The notes: generated by a model from the letters alone, not told the origin. Numbered from the stretch's first letter, positions 8,201 through 17,796 are shown. The stretch is 64,000 nucleotides of DNA from Tabrizicola_A sp965284335 (GCF_965284335.1 NZ_OZ260076.1); one strand, 5' to 3'. Made by a program: numbers and translations.

Positions 8201-9445
8201 CTAAATCCCCGGCAAAACCCCTTGTGCGGGGGGTGGCAGGAGATCGGTCAGGATGCGGGGGATGCGCTCTTTCACCTTGAAAAAGCCCGCCGTGGCATGG
8301 GGCCAGATCGCGCTGTCCCAATCACGCCGCCATTCGGCCAAGGTGATGCCGCGCGCGGTGAGTGCGGGCGTCGCAGCTTCGATCCAGTCGCGCAGGGGGC
8401 CTTGGGGGATATAGGGGGTGACGATCTGGGTCACCCCAGCACGCGCGGCCCAATGGGCCAGATCGCCCGGCACGCCTGCGCGCAGGGCTTCGGCGTTATG
8501 CCCGCTGCGCGTGGCCGCATCGGCCAAGGCGGCGCGTTCGAACTGCACCACCGCGTCACCCACAGGCCCGGTTGACCGCAGATGGCTAGCCTCCAGCGTC
8601 CAGACTGCGCGGAGATCCAAGCTCGCCAGATCAAAATCTTCGACCCGACAATCCTCTTCGGTGATGAGAAGGGCTGTTGGCTGGCCGGATTTCGGGGCCA
8701 GCACGGACCGCAGCGGCATAAGGGGCGGCAGGCCATCGGGTTCGGTGTGGTCAAGTGCTTTGATCGGGTCGGCCAGATCAACCTCGCGCGGGGTAAAGCG
8801 GTGGTTGGTAAAGGTCGCGATGTTCCACGCCTGCGCCTGATAGGCTTTGCCGCGCGTGTGCAGCCCCGCCACCCAGCGCCAGCCTAGGGTGTTTGAGGCC
8901 GGATCGCCGTCCACCAAATGACGCAGAAAGAAATCCGCCCCCAGCCGCCATGGCAGGCCCAGCGTGAAAATCCAGATCGAGGCAAACCACATGCGCGCGT
9001 GGTTGTGCAGATAGCCGGTTTCCACCAGTTCTTCGGCCCAAGCATCCATGTAAGGCAGCCCCGTCTGTCCCGCCTCAGCATCCGCCACGGCGCGGCGCAG
9101 GCGGCGGTCTTTCTCCAAGGCGGCCAGATCGCGCTCTAGCCCGTCAAGGTAGCTGGCCCAAACCTGCGGGCGACGTTCCAGCCAGCCTTTGAAATAGCCG
9201 CGCCAGACAACCTCTTGCACGAATTTCTCGGCATCTGCCGGGCCATGGGCGGCAATGGCTGCGGCGACTACATCGGATTCCAGCACCAGACGGCGGCGCA
9301 GATAGGGCGACAGCTGCGAGACCGCCTTGTGCTGACCGGGGCCGGCATCGGTGTTGCGGCCATTGGCATAGCGCCGCCCCATGCGCGGCACAAATTCTGC
9401 CATACGCGCCTCACCGGCTGCGCGGGTGGCTGTCCAGTTGGTCAT
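8201..9445 (-). CDS. Photolyase/cryptochrome-related flavoprotein with apparently swapped domains
   Basis: 414 residues starting at MTNWTATRAAG (ATG 9445; the frame is open further upstream but that part is compositionally non-coding). Residues about 15-230 match the FAD-binding helical domain of photolyases: HKAVSQLSPYLRRRLV, QEVVWRGYF, GQTGLPYMDAWAEEL, GYLHNHARMWFAS and LVDGDPASNTLGWRWVAG. In photolyases this domain is C-terminal; here it comes first. Residues about 255-400 resemble the alpha/beta antenna domain (GVTQIVTPYIPQGPLRDWI, GITLAEWRRDWDSAIWP, GFFKVKERIP). It is 52 bp behind the kinase gene. Likely a light-active or FAD-bound enzyme; DNA repair is not proven. Confidence 0.75.
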   Translation of the reverse strand: MTNWTATRAAGEARMAEFVPRMGRRYANGRNTDAGPGQHKAVSQLSPYLRRRLVLESDVVAAAIAAHGPADAEKFVQEVVWRGYFKGWLERRPQVWASYLDGLERDLAALEKDRRLRRAVADAEAGQTGLPYMDAWAEELVETGYLHNHARMWFASIWIFTLGLPWRLGADFFLRHLVDGDPASNTLGWRWVAGLHTRGKAYQAQAWNIATFTNHRFTPREVDLADPIKALDHTEPDGLPPLMPLRSVLAPKSGQPTALLITEEDCRVEDFDLASLDLRAVWTLEASHLRSTGPVGDAVVQFERAALADAATRSGHNAEALRAGVPGDLAHWAARAGVTQIVTPYIPQGPLRDWIEAATPALTARGITLAEWRRDWDSAIWPHATAGFFKVKERIPRILTDLLPPPAQGVLPGI

Positions 9446-9497
9446 CTCGGCTGATCCCGTCTTGTCCAAAGGCGATGTGGCGCGGCGGCGCGCAAAG

Positions 9498-10826
9498 TCA
9501 ACGCGCCGCGCGATAGCGTTCCACCATCGGGCGCAGCGCCACCCGCGCGCCAAGTTTGGCCGCCATCAGATAGGTGCCGCCGATCTTGCGGTGCAAAAAC
9601 AGCGTGGCGGCAGGCGGCACATGGGCAAGGTCACGTTCAGAGCCCAAGGCCAGCCCCCGGTCGCGCAACCGCGCCAAAAGATCGCTTTGGCCAAAGTCAA
9701 AGGGCGTCTCTTGGCGCAAGGGGCCCATGGCCATGTCAAACAAGGACTGGATCAGATCCTGATGATGGGGCGCGGTGTTTGGGGCAAAGTAGCCGATGCG
9801 CAGTATCGCGTCGCGGATCGTTGTTGGCGTGCCGTCCAGGGCGGCGGCCAGCAGGGCGCGGAAATCGGCGGTCAGGTTGGGGGCAATCGGCTGCACCGCG
9901 CCGAAATCCAGAAGCACGATGCGCCCGGTTTTGGGGTCATAGCGGTAATTGGCCAGATTGGGGTCGGTCTGCATCACGCCAAATTCGAACAACTCCCGCA
10001 GGACGAGGTCGATCAGGGCCGAAGCCACCCGGTCGCGCGTGGCTTGGGGGGCGGTGATCAGGCTGTCGAGCGCCGCGCTTTCGACATAGCTCATCGCCAG
10101 AACCTGCGGCGTGCAGAGATCTGGCACGACCTCGGGCAGGGTGAACTCCTGCGACCCCGCAAGCAGGCTGCGAAAGCGAGTCAGATGCTGCGCTTCGGCG
10201 CGGTAATCGGCCTCGGCGTGCAACTGGCGTTTGGCCTCGGCCATCAGCGGGGCAAGGTCCATCTCGCGGGGCAAAAGGCCGGGCAGGCGCAACAGCGTGG
10301 CGACATTGTCGATATCGCTGTCGATGCTGTCACGCACGCCGGGATATTGCACCTTGATCGCCAAAACGCGGCCATCGGGCAGCACAGCCCGATGCACCTG
10401 ACCGATCGAGGCGGCGGCAAAGGGGCGCACGTCAAAGTGCTGAAACCGCCGATACCAGCCCGCGCCCCATTCGGCGTTCAGCACGGTTTGCAATTGCTTT
10501 GGCGGCATCGGCTGGGCGTCATCGCGCATCCGGGCCAAGATGGCCGTCATCTCCGGGGGCAACACGGCGCCTGTGTCCATCGACAGCATTTGCCCCAGCT
10601 TGAGCGCCGCCCCGCGCAGATGCGACAGCCCGTCGGTGACGCGCAAGCCATTGGCCGGGGTGATCAGCAGGCTGGCCAAGTCGGGCCGCTTGCCTTGGGC
10701 CAGTGCCTTTAGCCCGCCTGCCGCCACACCCCCGGCGATGCCCGACGCGATACCGCCCATCCGCAGCATCCGCGCCATGCGGCCCGTGGGCACCATAGCG
10801 CCCGCGTTGGTCTTGTCTTGCCGCAT
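9498..10826 (-). CDS. ABC1/AarF/UbiB-family atypical kinase
   Basis: 442 residues of the UbiB/COQ8 family. Diagnostic features: KxGQ as KLGQ (residues 76-79), the Ala-rich loop AAASIGQVH (137-145) that replaces the protein-kinase P-loop, ATP-lysine in LAIKVQYPG (about 158), and DFG in VLLDFGAV. No clear C-terminal transmembrane pair, so it looks like the shorter, soluble relative rather than UbiB proper. Members act as ATPases in ubiquinone or lipid homeostasis. It precedes the photolyase-like gene on the same strand with a short gap and is likely cotranscribed. Confidence 0.85.
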   Translation of the reverse strand: MRQDKTNAGAMVPTGRMARMLRMGGIASGIAGGVAAGGLKALAQGKRPDLASLLITPANGLRVTDGLSHLRGAALKLGQMLSMDTGAVLPPEMTAILARMRDDAQPMPPKQLQTVLNAEWGAGWYRRFQHFDVRPFAAASIGQVHRAVLPDGRVLAIKVQYPGVRDSIDSDIDNVATLLRLPGLLPREMDLAPLMAEAKRQLHAEADYRAEAQHLTRFRSLLAGSQEFTLPEVVPDLCTPQVLAMSYVESAALDSLITAPQATRDRVASALIDLVLRELFEFGVMQTDPNLANYRYDPKTGRIVLLDFGAVQPIAPNLTADFRALLAAALDGTPTTIRDAILRIGYFAPNTAPHHQDLIQSLFDMAMGPLRQETPFDFGQSDLLARLRDRGLALGSERDLAHVPPAATLFLHRKIGGTYLMAAKLGARVALRPMVERYRAAR

Positions 10827-10937
10827 GGGTTGCCTCGCATTGCCTTTGGCAAAAGATGGGCCAAAGCGCGCCCACGTCGAGGGGGTGCGTGGAAATAAGG
10901 CTGGGTTTGTTCTGCGGCTGGCGGGCTTTCTGCCGCC

Positions 10938-13900
10938 TTACTCGGCGGGGTTTTGCAGGCCGCTGGCTTTGTCCAACTCGCGGCGCAGACGCGCCTCTTC
11001 GGCCGCTTGTGGCGTGGTGAAGCGTGCCAAGAGCAGATAAACCACGGGCGTCAGGTAAAGCGTGACCAGCGTCGCAAGGCCAAGCCCGCCGACAATCACC
11101 CAGCCCAAAGCCTCACGCGCCTCGGCCCCCGCGCCAGAGGATAGGATCAGCGGCACGCCGCCCAAGACGGTGGAAATCATGGTCATCATCACCGGACGCA
11201 ACCGCACCGCCGCGCCCTCGGTGATGGCGGCGCGCACGTCATGGCCCCGATTGCGCAGCTGATTGGCGAATTCGACGATCAAGATGCCATTCTTGGCCAT
11301 GATCCCCACCAAAAGGACCAGCCCGATTTGCGAATAGACATTCAGGCTGCTGCCCGTCAGCACCAGCGCAAAGATCGCACAAGCCAGCCCAAGCGGCACG
11401 GTGGACATGACGATCACCGCAGAGACAAAGCTTTCAAATTGTGCGGCCAACACCAAAAACACGATCAGGATGGCAAAGCCAAAGGTCAGCAAAAGCCCCG
11501 ATCCGGTTTCATCCAGCGTGGCGGCCTCGGCCAGCGGCACGATGCGCGCGCCGGGGGGGAGGATCTCGGCGGCCAGCGCCTCAACCTCGGCCAAGGCTTG
11601 GCCCAAGGGCAGTTCGGGCGTTAACCCTGCGCTGATCGGCACAGCGCGGGCTTGGGCCTCGCGGCCCAGTTCGGGGGCGACGGCGCGTTCTTCCAGCCGC
11701 ACAAAGGACGACAGAGGCACGGTCTGCCCCGTGGCGCTGCGCATAAAGACCCGCTCTAGATCTGAAGGGTCGTTCACCGGATCGGCGGTCGAGATCAGTT
11801 GGATATCATGCGATTTGTCACCGATGAACACGGTGCCCACGCTGCGTCCGTCAAGCACGGCTTGCAGCGCCTCGCCCAAGCCCTCGATTCGGATGCCCAG
11901 ATCGGCGGCGCGGGCGCGGTCCACCTCGATGAAAAGTTGCGGCTGCGTGGTGTCATAGCCCAGCCGCACCTGCCCGAAGGCGGGGTTTTCCTCCATCGCG
12001 GCCACCAGCGCCGTGGCATCGCGGCTCAGGTCGTCATAGCTGGCGCCCACCAGTGCAAAGCGCAGGCCTTGTCCCGCGCCGCGAATGCGCAGGCTGTTGG
12101 GTTGCAGCGCAAAGGCGCGCACCCCCACCACGGCGCGCAAGCGGGCGGTGATGTCGGCTGCAATCTCTTGCTGGCTGCGCGCCCGCTCACCCCAAGGGGC
12201 CAGCGTCATCACCATAAAGCCGGAGTTGGCCTGCCCGCCGCTGCCCGCGATGGCAAAGATATTGGTGACCTCGCCCGTATCTTGCAGGCCGATCACCGCA
12301 TCCTCAATCTCGCGCATTTTGGCGGTGGTGTGATCGAGCGACACACCTTGCGGGGTTTCCACGCGCAGCAACACCACGGCGCGATCTTCGGGGGGGGTCA
12401 GTTCCTGCCGGATTTGGCCAAAGGCCAGCGCCGCCGCCCCGGCAATGCCAAGGCTGACCATTATGACGACCAAGGGCGCAGCAAGAGCGATGCGCAGGCT
12501 GCGGGTGTAAAAGCGCGACATGGCCGCCCCGGCGCGGGCAATCAGACCGGGCGGCTTGGCAACGGCGTTTGGCGTGGCTTCTTTCAGGATGCGGCTGGCC
12601 AGAACTGGGCAAAGCGTAAGCGCGACCACCGATGACAACAGCACCGCCATGGCCAGCGTAAAGCCAAACTCGCGAAAGAGCCCACCCGCCTGCCCGCCCA
12701 GAAAGGACAAGGGCACAAACACGGCTGCCAGCGTGGCGGTGGTGGTGACCACGGCAAAAAACACCTCTTGGGTGCCCAAGACCGCAGCGGCGCGCGCGCC
12801 CATGCCTTCGGACCGCCGCCGCACGATGTTTTCCAAGACCACGATGGCATCATCCACCACCATGCCCGTGGCCAGAACCAGCGCCAGAAGCATCAGGATA
12901 TTGATCGAAAACCCCACCAGCCAGACGGCCGCCAAAGTGCCGATCAGCGCCACAGGCAGCGCGATGGCGGGGATCAGCGTGGCGCGAATGTCAAGCAAAA
13001 AGACATAGATCACCGCGATCACGATCAGGGTGGACAGGATCAGCGTCAGCACCACCTCGTTCAGCGCGCCTTGCACAAAGACCGCATCGTCAGAAGTGAC
13101 CTTAAGCGTGACATCGGGCGGCAAGAGCGGCGCGATATCGGCCACGGCGGCGCGCACGGCTTGGGAAATTTCCAGCGTGTTGGACTGTGCCGAGCGGATG
13201 ATGCCCAGACCGATCCCCGCCTCGCCATTGGCGCGCAGCACCGATTGGCCCAAGGCCGGGCCAATGCTGACTTCGGCCACATCGCCCAGCCGCACCCCAT
13301 CGGCCAAGATCAGCGCGGCAAATTCATCGGGCGTGCTGATGGCGGCGGTGGTGCGCACCACCATCGACTGTGTGGTTGAGGCCAGCGAGCCCGCGGGCGC
13401 GTCAAAGGACACAGTGGCCACCGCCGCGCGCACATCGGCCAGCGACAGGCCGCGCGCCGCCAGTTGGCGCATGTCTATGTCGATCCGGAACACCTCGTCG
13501 CGGTCGCCAAAGATTTGTAGATCGGCCACGCCTTGGGCTGACAACAGCCGCTCTTGCACCAGATCTTCAGCCAGACGCGTCAGGCTTTCGGGGCTGCGCG
13601 AGCCTGAGGTCAGCGACAGGCGCATGATGGCATCAGAATCGGCATCAGCCTTGACGATGCGCGGGGTTTCCACCCCATCGGGCAGGCTTCCTGCCAGTCG
13701 CGCGATGGCGTCGCGCATGTCGGTGGCGGCGGTGTCCAGATCGGTGCCGGCGGTGAATTCCACCGTCACCCGGCTGCGCCCAAAGCGCGAGGAGGAGGAG
13801 ATGTCCTTGACCCCTGAAATCCGCCCAGCCGCCCCTTCGATGGCGGCGGTGATTTCGCGGTCAATGGTTTCGGGGGCGGCTCCGGGGTAGTCTGTGCTGA

Positions 13901-14069
13901 CGGTGATGACGGGGCTGTCCACATTGGGCAGCTCGCGCACCTCGCCGCCCAGCCAGCCCGCGATGCCCGCAATCAAGATCAGCGCGTTCAGAACAAAAGC
14001 CAGAATCGGGCGGCGTATGAACAGGGCGGTGCCCGACAAATAGGCGTTGCGTTCGATGCGGGTGGTCAT
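10938..14069 (-). CDS. RND efflux transporter, inner-membrane permease
   Basis: 1043 residues, full length for the hydrophobe/amphiphile efflux family. It begins MTTRIERNAYLSG (ATG 14069), followed by the first membrane helix (about 20-40). The periplasmic porter domains and the helix block containing GMVVDDAIVVLENI (about residue 400) are present, then a second periplasmic half and a second helix block near the end. The start overlaps the adaptor stop (ATGA at 14066-14069), so the pump and adaptor are one operon. No outer-membrane TolC gene is in the window. Drug or lipid export driven by the proton gradient is expected; specificity is unknown. Confidence 0.93.
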   Translation of the reverse strand: MTTRIERNAYLSGTALFIRRPILAFVLNALILIAGIAGWLGGEVRELPNVDSPVITVSTDYPGAAPETIDREITAAIEGAAGRISGVKDISSSSRFGRSRVTVEFTAGTDLDTAATDMRDAIARLAGSLPDGVETPRIVKADADSDAIMRLSLTSGSRSPESLTRLAEDLVQERLLSAQGVADLQIFGDRDEVFRIDIDMRQLAARGLSLADVRAAVATVSFDAPAGSLASTTQSMVVRTTAAISTPDEFAALILADGVRLGDVAEVSIGPALGQSVLRANGEAGIGLGIIRSAQSNTLEISQAVRAAVADIAPLLPPDVTLKVTSDDAVFVQGALNEVVLTLILSTLIVIAVIYVFLLDIRATLIPAIALPVALIGTLAAVWLVGFSINILMLLALVLATGMVVDDAIVVLENIVRRRSEGMGARAAAVLGTQEVFFAVVTTTATLAAVFVPLSFLGGQAGGLFREFGFTLAMAVLLSSVVALTLCPVLASRILKEATPNAVAKPPGLIARAGAAMSRFYTRSLRIALAAPLVVIMVSLGIAGAAALAFGQIRQELTPPEDRAVVLLRVETPQGVSLDHTTAKMREIEDAVIGLQDTGEVTNIFAIAGSGGQANSGFMVMTLAPWGERARSQQEIAADITARLRAVVGVRAFALQPNSLRIRGAGQGLRFALVGASYDDLSRDATALVAAMEENPAFGQVRLGYDTTQPQLFIEVDRARAADLGIRIEGLGEALQAVLDGRSVGTVFIGDKSHDIQLISTADPVNDPSDLERVFMRSATGQTVPLSSFVRLEERAVAPELGREAQARAVPISAGLTPELPLGQALAEVEALAAEILPPGARIVPLAEAATLDETGSGLLLTFGFAILIVFLVLAAQFESFVSAVIVMSTVPLGLACAIFALVLTGSSLNVYSQIGLVLLVGIMAKNGILIVEFANQLRNRGHDVRAAITEGAAVRLRPVMMTMISTVLGGVPLILSSGAGAEAREALGWVIVGGLGLATLVTLYLTPVVYLLLARFTTPQAAEEARLRRELDKASGLQNPAE

Positions 14070-15247
14070 GGCGCGGCCTTGGCGCTGTCCGCCTCTGCGT
14101 TGGGCGCCTCGGCCCCGCGCACGCTGACCTCTGCCCCCGGGCGCACCGATTGCACGCCTTCGATCACCACCAGATCGCCGGGCTGAAACTCTGCCGCGAC
14201 CATCACTTGTGCCGCCTCGCGCTGCACGATTTGCACCGGCAGCCGCGCGGCTTTGCCCTCGCGCAAGACCCAGACATAAGCGCCCTCGCGGCTCCATTGG
14301 ATGGACAAGGGATCAACCGAGGGGGCCGTGGCACCGGGCAAGTCCAGCGTCATGGCAAAGGCCATGCCTGCGCGCAGCCGATCCTCGGCGTTCGGAAGTT
14401 CGGCCTGCACGCGCAGGGTGCGGCTGGCCGGGTCCACCCGGTTGTCGATGGCGCTGATGCGGCCTTGAATGGTGTCAAAGCCGCCTGCCAAAGCCTCGGC
14501 CATGATCGGGTCGCCCACCGCCACCCGGCCCACCATGCGCTCGGGCAGCCGCACGTCGACCAATAAAACCGAACGGTCGTCGATGCGGGCGATTTCCGTC
14601 TGCGGGCCGATTTGTGCGCCAACCTCGGCATTCAGAATGCCGATCCAGCCCGACACAGGCACGGTGATGCTGCGTTGGGCCAGTTCATAATCGGCTTGGC
14701 GCAGTTCCAGATCGGCCTTGCGCAGCGCCAGCTCTGCCTCACGCAGTTGCACATCGGTGCCGGTGCCCGAGGCGCTTAGCTGTTTTGCGCGATCAAGCCG
14801 GGTGCGGGCATCTTCCTGCACCAGCCGCGCGCGTTCCAGCGCGATGCTCTCGGCCTCGGCGTCCAGTCGCAACAACAGATCGCCCGCTTGCACCTTTTGG
14901 CCAGAGCCGACGAAGATTTCCGTCACCCGACCGGGCGTTTCGGCAAAGACCGACACCGAGCGCAGGGCTTGGCCGTCGCCAATGGCGCTGACGCGGTCGG
15001 CGATCTGGCCTTCACCGGGGGGCAGGGCCGTGACCACGGGGGCGGCGCGCGCGCCGCCGGGACTGCCGCCACCGCCGGGTGCGCCTTGGGGCGCGCCTTG
15101 TGGGGCGCCTTGTGCGCCCCCCTGTCCGGGCCGCGCGGCATCTGCGGCCTCACCAATCCCAAAGACACCCGGCGCAAAAACCGCCGTGCCCAAGAGGCCC
15201 GCAAGACCCAGCGCCAACGTCAGCGCGATTTGCTTCCAGATCGGCAT
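14066..15247 (-). CDS. RND efflux periplasmic adaptor (membrane fusion protein)
   Basis: 393 residues. An N-terminal hydrophobic anchor (about 5-28) is followed by a Gly/Pro/Gln-rich stretch with repeated GAPQ units (about 42-60), then the lipoyl-like hairpin (VFAETPGRVTEIFVGSGQKVQAGD region split around a coiled coil at about 125-175), a beta-barrel with PERMVGRVAVGD, and the membrane-proximal domain. It bridges the RND pump to an outer-membrane channel. The low-complexity linker after the anchor is unusual for the family and probably acts as a flexible spacer in the periplasm. Confidence 0.92.
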   Translation of the reverse strand: MPIWKQIALTLALGLAGLLGTAVFAPGVFGIGEAADAARPGQGGAQGAPQGAPQGAPGGGGSPGGARAAPVVTALPPGEGQIADRVSAIGDGQALRSVSVFAETPGRVTEIFVGSGQKVQAGDLLLRLDAEAESIALERARLVQEDARTRLDRAKQLSASGTGTDVQLREAELALRKADLELRQADYELAQRSITVPVSGWIGILNAEVGAQIGPQTEIARIDDRSVLLVDVRLPERMVGRVAVGDPIMAEALAGGFDTIQGRISAIDNRVDPASRTLRVQAELPNAEDRLRAGMAFAMTLDLPGATAPSVDPLSIQWSREGAYVWVLREGKAARLPVQIVQREAAQVMVAAEFQPGDLVVIEGVQSVRPGAEVSVRGAEAPNAEADSAKAAP

Positions 15248-15373
15248 CGAACCTCTTTTCGGTGACTTCTTGGCGGTGGCATGGCACCCCTTCTATTGTG
15301 GGGCATTCGGCGTTGAAGGCAAGGAAAGGCGCGTGTTCCGCGCCGTGAATACAAGAATTTGATGGCGGTTAAA

Positions 15374-15871
15374 TCACGATGGGCCGTCAATCAGGCGCAG
15401 GGCCGCCGCGATATTTTCGCTAAGTGAACCAGAGACATCCAGCGTCCAGCCTTCATTCGGGCCAAGGGGTTCAAGCGTGGCCAATTGGCTGTCCAACAAG
15501 AGAGCTGGCATGAAATGCCCCTGCCGCGCCGCAAGGCGTTGGGCAATGAGGCCGCGGGGGGCGGTCAGATGCAGGAATGTCACCCCACCTGCCGCGCGGC
15601 GCAACTGGTCGCGGTAGGTTTGACGCAGGGCTGAACAGGCGACGATCCCGCCATGCGCGGCCAGCACCTTGCCGACCGCCGCAAGCCACGGCAGGCGGTC
15701 GTCATCCGTCAGGGGCTGGCCCGCCGCCATTTTGGCGCGATTGGCGGCAGGGTGCAGGTCATCGGCATCGGTGAAGGGCAGATCAAGCGCCTTGGCCAGT
15801 GCAGCCCCAAGGCTGGATTTGCCACAGCCCGAAATCCCCATGACCACCAGCCGCCGCGTGCTATCCCTCAT
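15374..15871 (-). CDS. gntK: Gluconokinase
   Basis: 165 residues, usual for GntK. P-loop GISGCGKSS (13-21), then DADDLHPAANRAKMAAGQPLTDDDR spread over 35-60, ACSALRQTYRD (about 98-108) and GHFMPALLLDSQLATLE (about 118-134), all typical of gluconokinase. It phosphorylates D-gluconate to 6-phosphogluconate, which feeds the Entner-Doudoroff pathway. The start lies inside the 3' end of the EamA gene (11-base overlap), suggesting transcription from the LysR/EamA promoter. No gluconate permease or dehydratase is adjacent. Confidence 0.92.
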   Translation of the reverse strand: MRDSTRRLVVMGISGCGKSSLGAALAKALDLPFTDADDLHPAANRAKMAAGQPLTDDDRLPWLAAVGKVLAAHGGIVACSALRQTYRDQLRRAAGGVTFLHLTAPRGLIAQRLAARQGHFMPALLLDSQLATLEPLGPNEGWTLDVSGSLSENIAAALRLIDGPS

Positions 15872-16793
15872 CGCGCACCAAAAGCACCAGCGCCAGCACC
15901 GTCAGCCCCACTCCGCCCAGAACCAAGTCGGGCGGCGGGCTGCGTCCCAGCGCGATTTCCCACAAGATGACCCAGCTTGGCACCAGATAGGTATAGGCCA
16001 TGACCTTGGCCGAAGGCAGGCGCAGCGTGGCGTATTGCAACAACACAAAGGTCATCGCACTGGCGGCGACCGAGACATAGATCAAGCAGATCCAGACAAT
16101 GCCGGGCAGGGCGGCCCAGTCGGTGTCCACCACATCGCGCCAGCCCCATGCAACCAAAAGCGCAAAGCCCGCCACCATCATGCCAAAGGTAAAGACCACG
16201 GCAGGCTCACCCCGGTTCAGCTTGCGCACCATGGGGGCATAGATGGCATGGGCCACACAGCCCCAGAAATAGATGATCTCGCCCGACCCGATCTGAAAGC
16301 GCAAAAAGGCGGCGAAATCGGCCCGGAAGATCACCCATAACGCGCCGACCGCGCCAACGGTCAGCGCGAGCGCCATGCGGGGCGTGGTGATCTGGCGCAA
16401 AAGCAGCCAGCCAAACCCCGCCGCCATGACGGGCGTCAGGGTAAAGACAGCGGCGGTCGAGACCGCCTCGGCGGTTTGTAGGCCCTTGAACATCAAGACG
16501 AAATAGGCCGCCAAAAGCCCGCCCAACACCACATAGCGCCACGGCGCGCGCCATGTGCTGCGCGCAATGCCAGTGGTCGCAAGGGCGGCGATGCCGACCA
16601 AGGCCCCGGCCAGTGCAAAGCGCAAGACCGTCAGCGCCTCGGGGGCGACAAAGGGGGCGGCCATGGCGCCAAGGCTGAAGGATCCGGCCACCAGTGCGGA
16701 AAAGACCAGCATGGCCAGATGACCGCTTTGCGCGGGCGTCAGGCGTTTCAGGCTGGGGGGCTTTTGCAGTAAGCTGGGCAAGATCAGCCGCAT
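15861..16793 (-). CDS. EamA/DMT-family transporter
   Basis: 310 residues from ATG 16793 (MRLILPSLLQK). Ten hydrophobic segments form two EamA repeats, the first from about residue 25 and the second from about 170. These proteins usually export amino acids or small metabolites at the inner membrane. The start overlaps the 3' end of the LysR gene by 10 bases, so regulator and transporter are translated from one message. The substrate cannot be read from the sequence. Confidence 0.85.
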   Translation of the reverse strand: MRLILPSLLQKPPSLKRLTPAQSGHLAMLVFSALVAGSFSLGAMAAPFVAPEALTVLRFALAGALVGIAALATTGIARSTWRAPWRYVVLGGLLAAYFVLMFKGLQTAEAVSTAAVFTLTPVMAAGFGWLLLRQITTPRMALALTVGAVGALWVIFRADFAAFLRFQIGSGEIIYFWGCVAHAIYAPMVRKLNRGEPAVVFTFGMMVAGFALLVAWGWRDVVDTDWAALPGIVWICLIYVSVAASAMTFVLLQYATLRLPSAKVMAYTYLVPSWVILWEIALGRSPPPDLVLGGVGLTVLALVLLVRDEG

Positions 16794-17671
16794 GTCTCGG
16801 CCCAGCGCAGGCTGGCGCGTTTCAGATGGGCCAGAAAGCTTTGCACCTTTAACGTGCGGTGCAGATCGACATGGGTGACAATCCACAAGGGTGCCGCCCA
16901 TTCGGAACGCGGGGCAAAGACCTGCACCAGATCAGGGTTTTGCGCGGCAAAATGCGCGGTGCAAAAGCCAAGGCCGAGGCCAGCCTTGATCGCCTCAAGA
17001 TTGGCGGCAGGTTCGGTGACGCGAAAGGAAATCGCCTCGGGCGGGACTTTGTCACGCAACCACAGATAAAACGGCGCGCGGGTGTCGGGGTTTTCCGGGC
17101 CAATTAGCCGATGGCGCGCCAGATCGGCCTCATCCGCGGGCATGCCGTGGTGGTCGATATAGGTTTGCGATGCGTAAATCCCGTAATTCATGGTCATCAG
17201 GGATTGCACCACATTGTCGGGCTCTTGCGGGGCGGCACCTGCGCGGATGGCGACATGCGCCTCGCCGTAATCCAGCCGGAACACGCGCATATCGGTCATA
17301 AAGCGGATTTTCACATCGGGGAATTCGGCCTGATAGGCGGCAAAGACCGGAGCCAGTAGATCGGCAATGCCGGTGATCGCTGTGACCACCAATTCGCCGC
17401 TGACCGTTTCGCCCTGACCTTTGATGCGGCTGGCCAATTGGCCGAACTGTTCCTCGGTGGTTTGGGCGACCGACAACAGATCACGCCCCGCCTCGGTAGG
17501 GGTATAGCCGCGCGCATGGCGTTGAAACAGCTTGGCCCCCAGCCGCTTTTCCAGCGCGTCGATGTGGCGAATGACGGTGGCATGATGCACGCCCAGCACA
17601 TCGGCCGCCCCCGATACGGTGCCCAGCCGCGCGACCTGAAAGGCGGTGCGAATTTCGTCCCAGTTTTCCAT
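16784..17671 (-). CDS. LysR-family transcriptional regulator
   Basis: 295 residues from ATG 17671 (MENWDEIRTAFQ). The winged helix-turn-helix occupies residues 1-60, with GTVSGAADVLGVHHATVIRH as recognition region, followed by a LysR substrate-binding domain. It runs the same way as, and overlaps, the EamA transporter gene, unlike the common divergent layout. It probably controls that transporter and itself. The HHATVIRHI recognition helix is typical of the subgroup with GALSxAARxLGVxHATVxRRI-like sequences. Confidence 0.88.
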   Translation of the reverse strand: MENWDEIRTAFQVARLGTVSGAADVLGVHHATVIRHIDALEKRLGAKLFQRHARGYTPTEAGRDLLSVAQTTEEQFGQLASRIKGQGETVSGELVVTAITGIADLLAPVFAAYQAEFPDVKIRFMTDMRVFRLDYGEAHVAIRAGAAPQEPDNVVQSLMTMNYGIYASQTYIDHHGMPADEADLARHRLIGPENPDTRAPFYLWLRDKVPPEAISFRVTEPAANLEAIKAGLGLGFCTAHFAAQNPDLVQVFAPRSEWAAPLWIVTHVDLHRTLKVQSFLAHLKRASLRWAETCG

Positions 17672-17796
17672 GATAACCCGGTGCTTTGTGCGCTGTTGCA
17701 CAGATGAAAAGGCCAGACCGGCAACGGATGCAAGCGCCAAATCGCATCAGCCCATCAGATCGGCAACGGGGATTGGCAGAGCTGTTGTCTGCACGC

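Noticed and set aside
9381..10712. A 440-codon plus-strand frame opposite the UbiB-type kinase gene
   Set aside because: The minus strand carries KxGQ, Ala-rich loop and DFG motifs. The antisense frame has no recognised fold.
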